This document shows, one piece after another, positions 1 to 12,700 of a stretch of DNA of 64,000 nt; within the stretch, counting starts at the first letter, position 1, and every line of letters starts with the position of its first letter. This stretch comes from Populus alba (Eukaryota > Streptophyta > Magnoliopsida > Malpighiales > Salicaceae). Below the pieces are notes generated by a model that was given only the letters and a program-made list of their open reading frames with translations, did not search any database and was not told the DNA's origin. Location of the stretch: assembly GCF_005239225.2 (NCBI RefSeq), contig NC_133295.1, positions 930,001-994,000 on the forward strand, read 5' to 3'. The translations under genes and the position numbers were made by a program.

Positions 1-45
1 TCGTGCAGTTACGAATTGGAGAGATATCGGCGATTTGTGAAGTAA

Positions 46-3000
46 ATGGAGGTGACTGCCGGAGTAGCGGCAGCCTCACGAGGTTCGTTGTCGAGGAAGG
101 AGTGGCGAGCGGTTACGGAGCAGCAGCATAGAAATGGTGGTGGTGGAGAAGAGGTGGTGAGTGATTTCTTGCTTTATCGGGGTTTGTTTGGTTGATGGGA
201 AAATGTGATGGGAAACAGGAGAAAACCTTGGTGTTTTGATTTGGACTTTATGGAATCATGCGGGTTTTTAATTATCATGTTTTTGAGATGCAAGACAGGG
301 AACTGGGTTTCTCTGTGTGTGTTAAAATGTGCTTATATAGTGGTTTGTAGAAATGTATTGGTGATACCCTTGATGTGAAATGTTTGGCCTGTATGGCTTT
401 CGAAGCAAGCAAGGGTTTGTTTTGAAAACGAAGTTACTAAGCTGAATTGTTTTTTGAGGCCATGGGCAAATGTGAAATGTTATTAGCTTTTTTGATGGGA
501 AAGCTGTCTCTTTTTTGGTTATTTGAAGATGGGGAGATTGAATAGAGTTAGTAACTGGGGTTTCTTTTCCTGTTTAGATGTTTTTCTGTGGTGTTTGTTA
601 ATGGGCGTTTGAATGCAAACCAAAAAATATATTTCTTCGAGTTTTCAGTATTAGCTAGGCAGTCAATGTGGGTATTAGATGTTTGGTTTTTGGGTCATTA
701 ACTGTGGAAGTTTTTTATCACAGAATTTGGAACGTTCAAAGTTGGGGCAATCAGATGAGAGAACAATATATGAGGTAAATGTTGTGGTTTTTGGGGCTGG
801 GTGTTTGGTTAACGGATTGTATAAAGTTAACTTGGTTTGATGTTTATCAAGGTGCAGCATGGAAGAGAGCCTGTTGATGTGGACTTCTGTTCGATCACAG
901 TTGATGGGGGTTTAGATGATGACATCTTGCAGCAGCGAATTCACAGCATTGCTAGACAAAGAGAAGAGTTGCAACACATGGAGACTGAGCTCAGAGCTCA
1001 AGTGATTGCGGGGTCTGAGATCATGGAAATACAGAAAAGCTTCCATGCACAAATCAAAGAACGTGAAGATGCTGCTGCAAAGCTTCAGGTTTGGACTTTT
1101 CTATCAATACAGTCTCAGAATTCTTCTCCTTGTATATAAAAATTGCAATAATTTGTAATTGCATTAAACATTTTCTGGTCATTGTGCTGGGTTTAAGTCT
1201 GATAGAAGTTGTAAAACCGCTACTGTATGAATATGATCAGGTTTGTATTGCAATTACAGTGACCTCACCTGAAACCCTTATGTTCAGGTCCATAGATTTT
1301 GTTGAATGTCTTTATGTTATTCCACAAAGCAGGTTTTAGAAACTGTGTGGTGACTGCTCGACAATTTCTCATTTCTGCAACAATTTCCCTTATAAATGCA
1401 AAGCTTACTATGCCATGCAGGAACAACTGCATGAAAGGGGACAGACCATACATGACTTGGAAAGGAGAATGGAAGAAAAAGATAGAGAACTGCATGCAAT
1501 TAAATTAGATAATGAAGCGGTTTGTTCATCTCTTTGCTGTACCTTTGGACAAAGTCTTTGCGGCAAGCCATATGTCATGTGCTGTCTCTTGTCTATTCTT
1601 ACAGGCCTGGGCTAAAGAGGATCTTCTCAGGGAACAAAATAAAGAACTAGCAACATTTAGGTATGTCACTTGTTCATTGTTTTGACACTGTTTTATGCCT
1701 TAGTTTGATGGTAGAAGCAACTTTCTAATTTCATGCAAGGCTTTTAAAAGATGTGCACGTGAGAAATTCATAGACTATCATACATTTAGGTCTCAATGAT
1801 TTTTTAAAAAAAATTTGTTGAGCTTTTTTGATTTATTTTACCCTTCTTTAAGGTTAGGTTTGGGTCATTTAAGTCTGGACGGGCTAATTTAGATGGTCTA
1901 TTTCTTTTTGCAGAAGAGAGCATGATCATTCTGAAGCTGAAAGGGCACAACATATACAGCAATTGCATGACCTTCAAGAACATTTTCAAGACAAGGAAAG
2001 GCAATTTCTAGAGTTGCAGGAACAGGTCTGTCCATCAATTCAGTTCTGATTTGCTTGCATTTTTTCATTGAGTGGGAGTTGACACTTCTGGTTTTGACCA
2101 GGAGCTGTTTATAGAAAATGGAAGTTTTTACTATAAGATTGCCGAACAAGAATTCTTAAACATAAAGTAAACTGTTATGTTACAGCTTAAAAGCAGGAAA
2201 AGAAAAGGAATTCTTAAAACATGTTTTGAGTGGGAGGTCTAACATTGATCTTTTCTTTCAGCATAGGGTTGATCAGGAGACCATATATTTGAAGGATGAA
2301 CAATTGAAAGTTTGGATCGCACGTGTTCAGGAGATGGATGCCTTGCATTCTAATGCCAGCCATTCCTTACAAGCTGAATTGAGAGACCGCACAGAGCAGT
2401 ATAATCAGCTTTGGCTTGGCTGTCAACGACAGGTCGCTTGCTTTCTTCACCCTTTGCACTTCTTTTCAGTCCTTGGTTTATATCACTTGGGCCTGATGTG
2501 TGTGCATGTTTTTTTGCTGTTTGCATGCATTTGTTCGCTTGTATCTCTGTTTGTGATATTTTACTGTATTCATTCAACTTAGAAACCAATTTCTACATTA
2601 AGATATTGAAATTTTACTATAGTTTTTATTCATTAGTGTGTTTTTGTTCACTACACATCACAGAACAATTTAGTGTTCACCATGGTTAAACATTTTGTAT
2701 TGACTGTTTTTTCCCTCCCTCGTGGTCACTGATATCAGTTTGCAGAGATGGAGAGAGTTCATCTGCATACCGTACAACAGCTTCAGTTTGAGCTAGCTGA
2801 TGCCAGAGAAAGGAGTGGATCCTATGCAGACGAGTCGCACCTATCTCAATCAAACACAAAGGATGAATCAAACTTTATTCAGAACAATGGTAACCAACTT
2901 GATGTAAATGGAACTGCTGCATCCATTGCTAGTAACGGAGCACTGTCAAATGGGAATGCAGACAATGCTCAGTCTTTTGCGTCAACTGGAAATGCACATC

Positions 3001-5956
3001 AGGTATCTTCCTTATCACTGTGGCTGTTTTTTCCTATAAATCTTAGGGTCCATTTGGTATTGTGGTAGTGGTTGTTTTTCAAAGTTTATTTTGCTTGGAA
3101 ATGCATGAAAGAATGTTTTTTCATTTTTTAAAATTTATTTTTGACTTTAGCATATCAAAACGATCTGAAAAACATAAAAAAATAATTAATTTGAAGCAAA
3201 TAATTTTTTTTTTAAATAATTTTTTTTAAAAACGCTTTTGAAATACAAAAACGAATGGTCTCTTTATGCATATAGTCTTGCTCTTTTCCACGCTATCAAT
3301 GTGAACAGTAGATACTGACTGCTCTTCTATCCTACAACATTGTTGCTGCCATTCAGTATATGTAATGCGACTTCATGTGTCCGCATATTCCTGGTTCCCC
3401 TCTCACCATGACCTCCATTACTCTGGCGTAGTTTTGAATTTTTCCATCCCTTTTTAGGTAGCTGGTTCCATAGTATACCCCTGGAGTTGAGATCTGAGTC
3501 ATGCCTATTGAGATATGAGCAATCAAAAGGAATCATACTGTGGAAAACACCATACAGATAAAATATGTTATAGGTGTTTCCAAGTTTTTTTCCCAATAAA
3601 AAAAATTTGTTTCTGTTATGCAGTAGCCAGTAGGTAATTGAAACATACTTTTTAGTAGGAAGTAAAATTAAATGTTCAAATCCTATATCCATGACTTCCA
3701 ATATTTGTTCTGTTGATCAATAGACCAACCATGTTGCTGGTGTTCCAATGGCTCCAACATCCTTACTCGGGATGCCGACCTACCTTCCACCTGGGCAGGT
3801 GACTGCACTGCACCCATTTATTCTGCATCAACAGGGGATTCCCCATTCTATGACATCTCATGTTCCGCAATCTCATGCTGGACATTTTCACTCAGTACCG
3901 GCAATGTCATCTGTCCCGCAATGGCAGAATGGGCAGGTAAATATTGAATTGAAACTTCTTCTTTCATCATTGTAAATGTTACAGGTGCTCATTTCTCTTT
4001 GATAGCACTCAATAACATGTTTTCTAACCTAGACCATGATAACAATTTGTGTACTTCCCTTTTTTTTAAAAAAAAAATTCAGGCTGTAACAGAGAGTGCA
4101 CAGTTACCTGCACAGAATCAACTTGCATCATCTGAAGTTGATCATAACCTTATGAGTTCAGATGGGAAGTATGACTATGAAAGGTCTGTTAATGGCCACG
4201 AGTTTCATCCAGACTATCTAGATGTTCACATCAGTCAAGGAGCAGAGCCAGATTCTGTAATCTCATCATCCACAGGGGAATCACAGGTTATGCATATTAA
4301 GTTGTTGCCTTTGTAATCAATAGTGGCAGAGCTATAGTAAAATAAATTTGGTGGGAGGGAGATATGAAAATAACGATGATGAGATAAACTAAAAGAAATG
4401 TTTCGTCAATAAAATTATCGGAAATGTATCATCAATAAAATTATCAAATTTTTGGAGGGGCCTCACCTTAGATACAAGGGCCAATGAACTTTCTAAAAAA
4501 CAGGGGGTCATTGACTCTCAACACAAGCTGTAGTGTTGCCCCTGGCAATCAACTTATGTTTCATGATGATTATTGACTGCCTGCAAAAATTCTAACTTCT
4601 GCAGGTTATTGAGTCGATTGACAGGGGTTACTTGGCCAATCCCCAACCTGAGCAGAGCTTGCAAGAGATTTCTTCCCAATTTAATGATGCCTTGAGATTG
4701 AATCTTCCTGAACGGAATACTGAAATGAAGGTCTGTGCTTGTTTTTGCTTAAAGTTCCTTTGCATTGCTGGTTCCATTTTGTGGGTTGTTTTTACTCCAT
4801 TAGTAGCATTTGACAATTAGGGCAGAAACTAAAATCAGAAGCATATATGACTGGTGTAGGATCAAAATGTTTTGAACTTCAATAACCATGGCCAAGCTTT
4901 GATGGAAGAGCAGGCAAGCTCAGCTGCCAGTTTGTCACTATCTGAAACATCCACGCATTCAGTTAATGTCAACGAAACCACAATCAACAATGGAACTGCT
5001 GCTGTTTCGACTAAAGCATTGATCTCATCTGACCTGACAAATATGGTTACCGGAGGAAAAACTTCTGAGAGTCCTCTCCTTGATGAAAGATCTCTGTTGA
5101 CTTGCATAGTTCGCACCATTCCAGCTGGTGGCCAAATTCGGATCAATTCAACGGTTAGTGACTGAGTAAAATATTTATTATTCCCATCTTAGCTCATTTT
5201 AAAATCCTTTAAGAAGCAATAATAATTTCCATTCGTTTCAATTACAGCTACCAAATAGACTTGGCAAGATGCTTTCACCTTTGCATTGGCATGATTACAA
5301 GAAAAAATATGGAAAGCTAGAGGACTTTGTGGGTGGTCACCCAGAAGTGAGTTTTTGGGATCTCAATTTACATGTTTGCTTACATGGACTGTAACACTGT
5401 TTCTGAGCCTCTACATTGTGATTTCAGTTGTTTTTGATTGAGGGTGATTATATCCAGCTTCGGGAAGGAGCTCAAGAAATGATAGCTGCTACAGCAGCTG
5501 TTGCTAAAGTTGCTGCTGCTGTTGCAGCATCATCTCCTTACTCATCATTCTTGCCTTCTGTGGCTGTTACTCCCATGGCACAATCTCATCGACTTAAGAA
5601 GGTTCCGTCAATTGAATCAAAGTTTTCTAATGGTGTTAATTTTGGGGTTGCCGGAGGCATCTCAAATGTTAAAATTTTGAGCAAATCAAAAGATTCTCAA
5701 GAACTAAATGTGCCAGATTCTGATAGATCCAGCGTAAGCAGTACTCAAAGCAAGGGCTCAATTCATGGGACATCTAACTCAATTTATACTGGAAAACAGC
5801 ATAGCAGGTATGGTTTAAATCCTTCTAAATATTGCAGAATTTGCAATTTATGTTGGATAATGTAGTGATGTGTACCAGTGGTTTAAGAGCTCATTGAGTT
5901 TTATGTGTTTGAATGTTTTCAGGACAACCGGAGCTGCATTAACTTCTAGAAGATAG
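46..5956 (+). CDS. Plant-specific coiled-coil protein, 816 aa (DUF7725-like), 15 exons
   Basis: Exons: 46-156, 724-774, 852-1088, 1421-1519, 1605-1660, 1914-2025, 2262-2432, 2739-3002, 3724-3936, 4083-4286, 4605-4730, 4860-5153, 5248-5346, 5428-5807, 5923-5956; they sum to 2451 nt with every junction in frame. The N-terminus (MEVTAGVAAASRGSLSRKEW) is followed by a long charged coiled coil (exons 3-8; for example RQREELQHMETELRAQ), then Asn/Ser/Gln-rich low-complexity sequence (exons 8-12). A compact C-terminal module follows, with LPNRLGKMLSPLHWHDYKKK, then FLIEGDYIQLREGAQEM and an Ala/Val-rich stretch. I recall this architecture from uncharacterised plant proteins listed as DUF7725; the name is from memory and no function is known to me. 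The C-terminal module resembles a small folded domain, perhaps RNA-binding, but that is a guess. No signal peptide or membrane segment. Start choice: the first ATG, 45 bp from the window edge, reads in frame into the splice chain. Confidence 0.88.
3044..3266 (+). mobile_element. hAT-like MITE in intron 8 of the coiled-coil gene
   Basis: GGGTCCATTTGGTATTGTGG, TGGTTGTTTTTCAAAGTTTA, AGCATATCAAAACGATCTG and AAAACGCTTTTGAAATAC occur in the same order as in the copies at 46.2 and 47.4 kb. The right terminus is decayed. Confidence 0.6.
4321..4550. mobile_element. Candidate MITE in intron 10 of the coiled-coil gene
   Basis: Left end AGTGGCAGAGCTATAGT; the right end GCTGTAGTGTTGCCCCTGG is weakly complementary (GGCAACACTACAG). 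AATCAA flanks both sides. The interior has two direct copies of CAATAAAATTATC. Confidence 0.35.
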
Positions 5957-7462
5957 TGTGGTAATAATAATTATCTGAGATGTGCATTTGCATTGTATGC
6001 CAGTTCTTGGCTTCATTGATCATGGATTCTTGTCTATGTTTTGTGTGATTTTCCATGGATTTATAATCAATTTTAATTTTATTTTGCAGGAGGCAATGTC
6101 CAACATATGAATGAATTCATGGAGTTAATAGGAGTGCAGATTGGGCATTTATGGGAGCGATCTGTGGTAGAATTGTGCTCTTGATGAAATTGCCAGCCAT
6201 CTTTTGCTTAAAGAATCCACCATTGGACTTAGCTGATTTTTTTTATCCTCTTTAGTTTTATGCCTTTGGAAAAAACCTGCTTTTTGTGTGTGTTTATGAT
6301 ACCGAAGACGAACTCATTCAACTTTCAGCATTGATATTCATGCACACAATTGCTTCTGTGCATTTGATAGTCCATACCTCCTCCTGTCAGCCCCTTTCTT
6401 TGTGAGTTTTCTCTAAGCAAATTATCTTTGCTCCACCCCTCTTTTATTCTTCCCTTTGAATTTCTTTCATTGGTAAAATTTTTAACTAGAGCATTGTTTC
6501 AGCCGCAAATGAATGCATCAAAATAACAAAAAAAATGGTATTTCTCATAGCTTCATGGTGCTTGGATGTTGAATGTTGTGACAAGTATTGTTAAAATGGG
6601 GAAATTGGATATATTATTGGCTTGATATATGTGACTTTTATTATAAGAAAATCAGAGATATGGCTGCGATAGAGAGCTATTTGATCTCCTGAACTTGATG
6701 GAAATAAAGATTGGTCATGTGAAATCATCAAGATGTGTGGATTATCCACTCCTTGTTGGGGACCAAAGCTTTTTGGCTGGAGTCATCTGTTAGTGGCTGC
6801 TGGTGCTCCCTCAATTCAAAATTAAGCGGCCATTGCGAAAAAGAGAGAACATAAGAGCTATTTAATATATTTTTAAAATAAATTAAATAATCACTTTTAT
6901 GTTTTAAGCCACTTTATGCTGTGTGTAGTCTGCAATCCAAAAACAACTCTCAACTTGAGAAACACGCAAGGAACAAGAAGAATTAATCAAAGTTTAGAGG
7001 CATCTTCACGCCAAAGCAGTCCTGTGTCATACCTAAGACTTGAAACCCAAGTTCCAACTACGCAATGCAAATACCCGCATGGCCATGGGCATAACATTGT
7101 TTCTCTGAACCCTGACATTGTTTGAATGATATGTTAAAGTTCTTAATTTATGTCGCATCAGCACTGTGTGAATAAACTGCCTTTAACAAGATTTGACAGT
7201 GAAACCAAACAATGCCTTCATATTCCAACTTGTATGAAGCTTTTCCATCTGAACCCCTCAAAAAATAGCAGCAGATTTACCTGGAAATTACTGAACATAC
7301 ACACCCACGAAAGAAAAAGAGAAGGCCTCTTAGTAATGCTTACAGGATATATTAACCAGACAGCCTACAGAAGAAAATGCAGTTTAAATAGATATTCCTG
7401 TACTGCTAGTTCTGAGGCAGTCCTAAACTACAGACATTCTGGGCAATCAGAATTTGCGGGTT
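5957..7462. other. Convergent 3' regions of the coiled-coil gene and the GIF gene
   Basis: The two genes face each other here. On the plus strand a good donor (GTAATA at 5961) and acceptor (TTTTGCAG ending at 6089) suggest a 129-nt intron in the 3' UTR of the coiled-coil gene. The short open frames at 6916-7125 and 7150-7521 have no recognisable composition and lie where the antisense GIF 3' UTR is expected. I see no other gene. Confidence 0.5.
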
Positions 7463-9782
7463 TTAGGCATCAGAATCTTGATCAGCGACACCGGGTCTCA
7501 TTCTCATCTGTCCTTGGGTGAAGTGTTGCTGTTGGAGGTGTGGTGGCAGCTGTTGCTGCTGCTCATGCTGAAAGTTCGTTTGGAAAGGGAGCTTCTGATT
7601 GAAGAAAATTGGTTGCTGAGTCATAGCAACTTGAGATGGCTGCATGTACTGCTCTTGCTTCACTGCAGGCTGCTGGGGGGGCATCTATTTTTTTTTTTTT
7701 TCAACAGAAGAAACAGTTCAAATTCAACAGCAGGCTATCCAAAGCTGAAATGAATTTTTGTAGGGGACACACCCTAAAAAGAAAAGAAAAGAATGTGTTC
7801 AGGTCTTGTTCAGCAATTTTACCTGAGAAGGCATTGTGGTTCCTTGTGGTTGGGCATCAGCAATTCTTGCTAGGTACATCAGGTTCTGCTGTAACTGGGC
7901 TTGATACCTGAATCATTGGCAAATTTTACAAGAACAAGTGTGTGAATCTATATGTACCTGTCTAGATGAATCACAAAGTTGCAGATAAGAGCTAACATAA
8001 TTTTCCATTCGCTTTCTTAACATCGAAAGAGAGAGAGAGAGAGAGTTAGAGGCAGGATGGCCTTTCAAATTTTATTCAGAAAAGTCACAAATGTGACATA
8101 TACTAGTAAGGGAAGAAAAAGATTCATCGGTGATGCTCATAAGAATTATATGAAGCTGATGAACCGAAGACTGAAAGAGAAGCTCATAATAGTTCATAGC
8201 TCCAAGTTCACTTTGAGCCAAAAATTCTGCAAGATTAAGCATGATGCAAAAACTTAGGTTTATCTTATTATCAAAGATGATTCAGAAACATTAGCTAGAT
8301 CATAGTTGTTGCTACTCGTTCACTCTCAATGGACACTTTGTCTGAGCTAAGGATTGATGTCAATTATAAATCTTTTAATAAACCAACATTTTTAACAAAT
8401 CAACATGTGCTATTTACCAATAAGCAGTGCCAGAGGTGAGATTTTTAATGTCGTTTTGCAAAATGTCCAAATTAGCTTTCAGTTGGTATAATACAACAGT
8501 TACGTATGCAGTCTTCGTCTCCGATGCCATGTTAAAAAAAAACTCCACTGAAGCTAATCGGTGATCTATATATCATGAACAGCCTTGCAATCTCATCAAC
8601 AAAGGAGAAGATTAAAAGGATTCACATGAGCGGGTAAGAAATGCGGGGGGGCCGGGGGGGGGGGGAGCTGGTTTACATTTTGGATGTTGGAATTAGTCAG
8701 AAACATCAAGCTCTCAGCAAAAATATTTGAGTTCAAAATTAGGCAGATCACACCATTTTTGTGCCAGAAAGGAAACAAACAAGATAAATGGCATTGAAGA
8801 TAGTTTGTAACTCACGAAGCACATTCAGAAACGTTTCCCTTGTTCTGATTCTCCAGTATAGCCATAATCAGCTGCTTGTTCTCTTCTAAGTACTGCATGA
8901 ATCACAAATAATCACCATCTTAAACTTATAATCAAACAATGATTTTCATTTTCTAACCAGTTTTTAGGCATTGTCTGCTACATCATAAACAATCAAATCA
9001 ATTAGAGTAATTAGTAAGTAGTCAGGGTCTATGTTTTGCATAAGAAAAATCTACTTGACACAAATGCTTCAATGTAGGTCACAAAAGCATAATTACGTTG
9101 AACCCCATTACAAAGAATAGAACCAGAGGCAGATCAAAAGAACACTCGTTTTGAATCCTTATTAACATTAACTAATTGGCGAAACCTGCCTTGCCTTTCA
9201 TTTTTAACAGAAGAACCACCACCACAGTACCATCCTCTGAATTACCTCAACAATTGTAACCATCCGTGCCTCATCCATTATTTGATCACAGAATGACAGC
9301 CAAACTGCTATCCTTTTTTGTTAGGAAGTAATCAAAATTCTCTACTCTAACACACAATCCCTCATTTTATTTTCAAAAGAACACCAAAAATCAGAGGATA
9401 TGAACAATTCCCAACAGCCAGCAATATATACATGTAAAACATGCTCAAACAAAGAACTAACTTTAAACAAACCCCATCAACAACAAGAAAACCTTGCCAA
9501 CCCAGAAACACGACAAGGAAAAAAAATTCAATAAAACCAAGTTTTAAAGCTCAGAGGTTGATCAACTAACACCGTTTTCCAAGATTTATAGACACAAGTT
9601 AGACAAACAAGTCCTACTACTCTTACCACAAACAAATGCATGTAAGAGGCCAAATCCATTACAAAAAAAAAATATCTAGCATGCCCACATTTTAACTTTT
9701 TGGAAAAAAATATATGAAGTGTGTGTACCTTTTGAATCTGCTCAGTGGTGATGCTCAACATTTGTTGCGGTGACTGCTGCAT
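7463..9782 (-). CDS. GRF1-interacting factor (GIF/ANGUSTIFOLIA3 family), short form, 145 aa
   Basis: Minus-strand exons: 9729-9782, 8816-8892, 7823-7907 and 7463-7684 (438 nt, in frame). The product starts MQQSPQQMLSITTEQIQK, continues YLEENKQLIMAILENQNKGN and then YQAQLQQNLMYLARIADAQP. This is the SNH (SSXT/SYT N-terminal homology) domain, residues about 10-65, which in GIF proteins binds the QLQ domain of GRF transcription factors and links them to SWI/SNF remodelling complexes (family knowledge). The C-terminus is Gln-rich (residues about 75-130) and ends in VADQDSDA. At 145 residues it is shorter than the roughly 200 residues usual for GIF1-3, and the N-terminal leader before ITTEQIQK is also short, so I give no paralogue number. 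It probably acts in the nucleus as a co-activator of leaf growth. A GRF gene lies at 48845-50902 in this window. The last acceptor follows a run of 14 A (see findings). Confidence 0.9.
8030..8046 (+). repeat. (GA)n microsatellite in GIF intron 2
   Basis: A run of GAGAGAGAGAGAGAG between exons 3 and 2 of the GIF gene. Confidence 0.85.
8643..8666 (+). other. G-rich run in GIF intron 2
   Basis: Two runs of G (7 and about 12) separated by CC lie in the intron between exons 2 and 3. On the GIF sense strand this is a C-run. It could form a G-quadruplex on the template strand, or it could be a homopolymer miscall. Confidence 0.4.
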
Positions 9783-11008
9783 TTAAAACAAACCCAAAAA
9801 CCCTAACTGCAGATAAGAAAAAAAAAAAAAAGATTGAGAGAACCAAAGAGAGGAAAAGGTTTGTATAGAGAATTCTGAGGGTTACACCATGACCCTCGAG
9901 AAAAATAAAAATAAAAATGTATTCTTTTTGTTTCTCTTTTGCTATATTTGGTAACAAGACAAGGATTCCCAAACGGTGCCGCGTCAAAGCGTTGTTTTAT
10001 AGTGCGGGAAGACACGTCGGACCTGTCAGGCTGGCTACCATGGAATCTAGACTAATCCAAGTTAAAAAATACAGAAAACAATAAAAAACAAAATTAGCTA
10101 ACCTAGTAAAAGCTTTCAATTAATTGAAAACTGAACACTTGTTGAATTTTTTTTTATTAAAACAACATGATTTTAATAAAAAAAAATTTTAAAAATTATC
10201 CTTCTAACCTAAACCTTTTCCCTATTAAAGTTTTACAGCTATGGAAGCATCCCTTTTGTCTGGAAGGGACAAGGAGAGTAGGAAGGCTGGGGGTTTGGTT
10301 TGGTAGTAGGTGGATTTTCTTGCCACATTATTATTTATTATCTACATTGAAAATTAATTAATTAATTAATTTGTTTCTTTAAATGTGGATGAAGTGTCTA
10401 AAAGTTATATGGTTGTAGATAAATCTTAATTAAGATCTTATTCCAGCTGTTTATATTATGTTATATATTAAATTTAGTATTTTATTTTTAATTAGATTTC
10501 TCATCCAATTATTTATCAGCTAACAGGTTCAAGAAATATATATATATTTTTTTAAAATTTTGTATATAAATTTGATGACTTTTCAAGCTTATATATTTTT
10601 TAATGTGATATATATTTGATAAAAAAAAATTACTCTCCTTTTATAATTTGTTAATTTTATTTTGTATCTATTTTTTTATTATTTAAACTTGTAATATGTA
10701 TGAAGGGGGATGAACTAATATACGTATATAACATTTATGATTTTGATATTTAATATTCATGTATATGACTTAAATACATATATTTTATATTGAATAATAA
10801 ATAATATTTATACAATGAATAATAAAAAAAATTAAGCTTTTTACGCCCTAAATATTTATAATAGAAGAGATTTCAAGTTTCGATTTATGATTGGTATATC
10901 ACCATTAAAATAGAATACGTCGTCGTACAAGACAAGGAGGAACACCAGCGAGCAAAGACAGAGGGCTTGACACCATTTTAGAATTGAAGAGAGAAAAGAA
11001 GAGAAAGA
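9783..11008. other. Divergent promoter spacer between GIF (minus) and the small membrane protein gene (plus)
   Basis: About 1.2 kb, AT-rich from 10140 to 10920. It holds a short AATT tandem run near 10350 and, at 10781-10803, a copy of the arm of the inverted repeat found at 42820-42891. The frames read through here are low-complexity and I call no gene. The stretch should contain the promoters of both flanking genes, but I could not assign a TATA box with confidence. Confidence 0.5.
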
Positions 11009-12700
11009 ATGGGTTACGTATTGAGAGTGAGATTGGCTTCATTCTTTGCAGGAGCAGCAACAGCATCATTTGCAGGAATCTATCTCCTTTACAAAGATTT
11101 CAAGGTTGCCCATGATGCCATCTCTCAACAGGTAATCATCAAAATCTAAAAAAAAAAAAAACTGCTCTTTTTAAGCTGAATTTTGCAGTCAATATTCACT
11201 CCATTTAGCATCCGTGAAAAAAGGCAGCGAATTGAGGCTCAATTGGTCCTTATTGCAACATATTAATCATGGGTTTTCATTTTTATCTTCTCTTTTTCAC
11301 CGTGTTTCTTCGCTTGAGTCGTGCATGTTGTGGAATGGTATTTGTCTGTTGGCATTTGAGAAAAAAAGGTAGAAACTTGAGGTTCAATTAGTCCTTATTG
11401 TGAAATTTTAATCACGGGTTTTGAATTTCTCTCTCTCTCTATTTTTATTGTTTTGGTTTTTGCTCTTGATTTTTTGTTGTGGAAGAATATATGCTTACTG
11501 GGCACTTAGTAGATTGAATTAGAATGCGGATCATCTGTATTGATTGCTCTTTTATATGGAATTTAGTAGTACTAAAGAAGTTTGAGGATCCTAAGAGGCA
11601 ATAAAAATGGTATAGAAGCAGTAAAGCTAGTTGGAGAGAGGTTATATTTGGGAGAAATACGTAGAAGAAGTATATCCTTGTAAGTTGAGAAGGTAGATTT
11701 ACAAGATTAATTTGTTAATGGTAACTGTACGTGTTTTATGCTCCTGGCGTTGGTCGCTTTTGCAGTATTACCCTGTCTTTATGTGTTTGTTACTAGGTAT
11801 TGGTTGTGTTAATTTAAGGTTAAATGGTCTCTTTTCGCAGGATGCTTTACTTACTGGCATTTCTTGATAAGAATTCCATGTCGCCTGTTCAGACAGAAAT
11901 CAAATCATAATTTGTCACAACTAATGCAATTTGTGGAAAACATGCGTTCGAAAGTCAAAAAAGTAACTGTGGTTTACTTTTGTCTAGAGAAATCATACAA
12001 ATAGTAGAGAATGATTTGCAAGTCTGGTAATGGTATCAGAGGACACGAATTGAAATTCCATTGCACATCCAATTTTTAATCTCCTGATTGTACCTTTGTG
12101 ATTCATATAACATTCTTCGAGCATTGCCCCCCTTAATGCTGCATCAAGTGTTTAATCTCTTGTTCAAACATGGAAAAGGGCATAACTGACTGAAGAATGT
12201 TAGAATGCTAATTCTGTTATCATCTGTTCATAAGATATTGTAAAAGAAACAGTAGGAATATTGCTCTTGCTTTACAATGAAATAAAGTTTTGGGTGGAGT
12301 TATTAGCTCTCCATCAAGTGTTAATGGCACAGTACTTTTCTCTCTTGCAATTGATGGAGTGTTAATAGCCCCAGCCTAAAGATTTTCTGTTCTTCTGGAT
12401 TAAATGCATGCTTTACAATTGACGTTACCTGCAGCATTATTCTCAAAGGAAGGACCATGGTTTCCTTCTTTAAGTTTTTCTGAATGTGCAAGGCTGTAGG
12501 ATAGTGGGTTATAATTCAGGACATGAAGATTCTTTTTGCATGCATGTTTGGAGAACTTGTGAGTTTGCTGCTCATATGCTATTATTTACTCTTTCATTCT
12601 CCAGGTGGAAAGTGCTCATGAATCACTTGATAGACGGATCTCTGCATTGGAAAAGTTGAAACAAAGTGAAGCTCCACAGCCTCTGCAAGCAACTGAATAG
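11009..12700 (+). CDS. Small single-pass membrane protein, 72 aa, 2 exons
   Basis: Exons 11009-11131 (41 codons) and 12605-12700 (31 codons plus stop) join in phase 0 across a 1.47-kb intron with GTAATC and CTCCAG borders. The protein begins MGYVLRVRLASFFAGAATAS and has one hydrophobic helix (residues about 8-28) with basic residues before it. A short charged tail follows (LYKDFKVAHDAIS, then SLDRRISALEKLKQ). This suits a tail exposed to one side of an organelle or ER membrane, with a short amphipathic or coiled segment. I do not recognise a named function. That it is a real gene is supported by in-frame splicing, and by a decayed copy of the same protein at 18040-18165 whose residues match (KDYKLAHDS against KDFKVAHDA). 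The ORF is too short to be obvious without splicing. Confidence 0.72.

Noticed and set aside
7150..7521. 123-codon plus-strand frame
   Set aside because: It overlaps the antisense last exon and 3' UTR of the GIF gene and has no recognisable motif.
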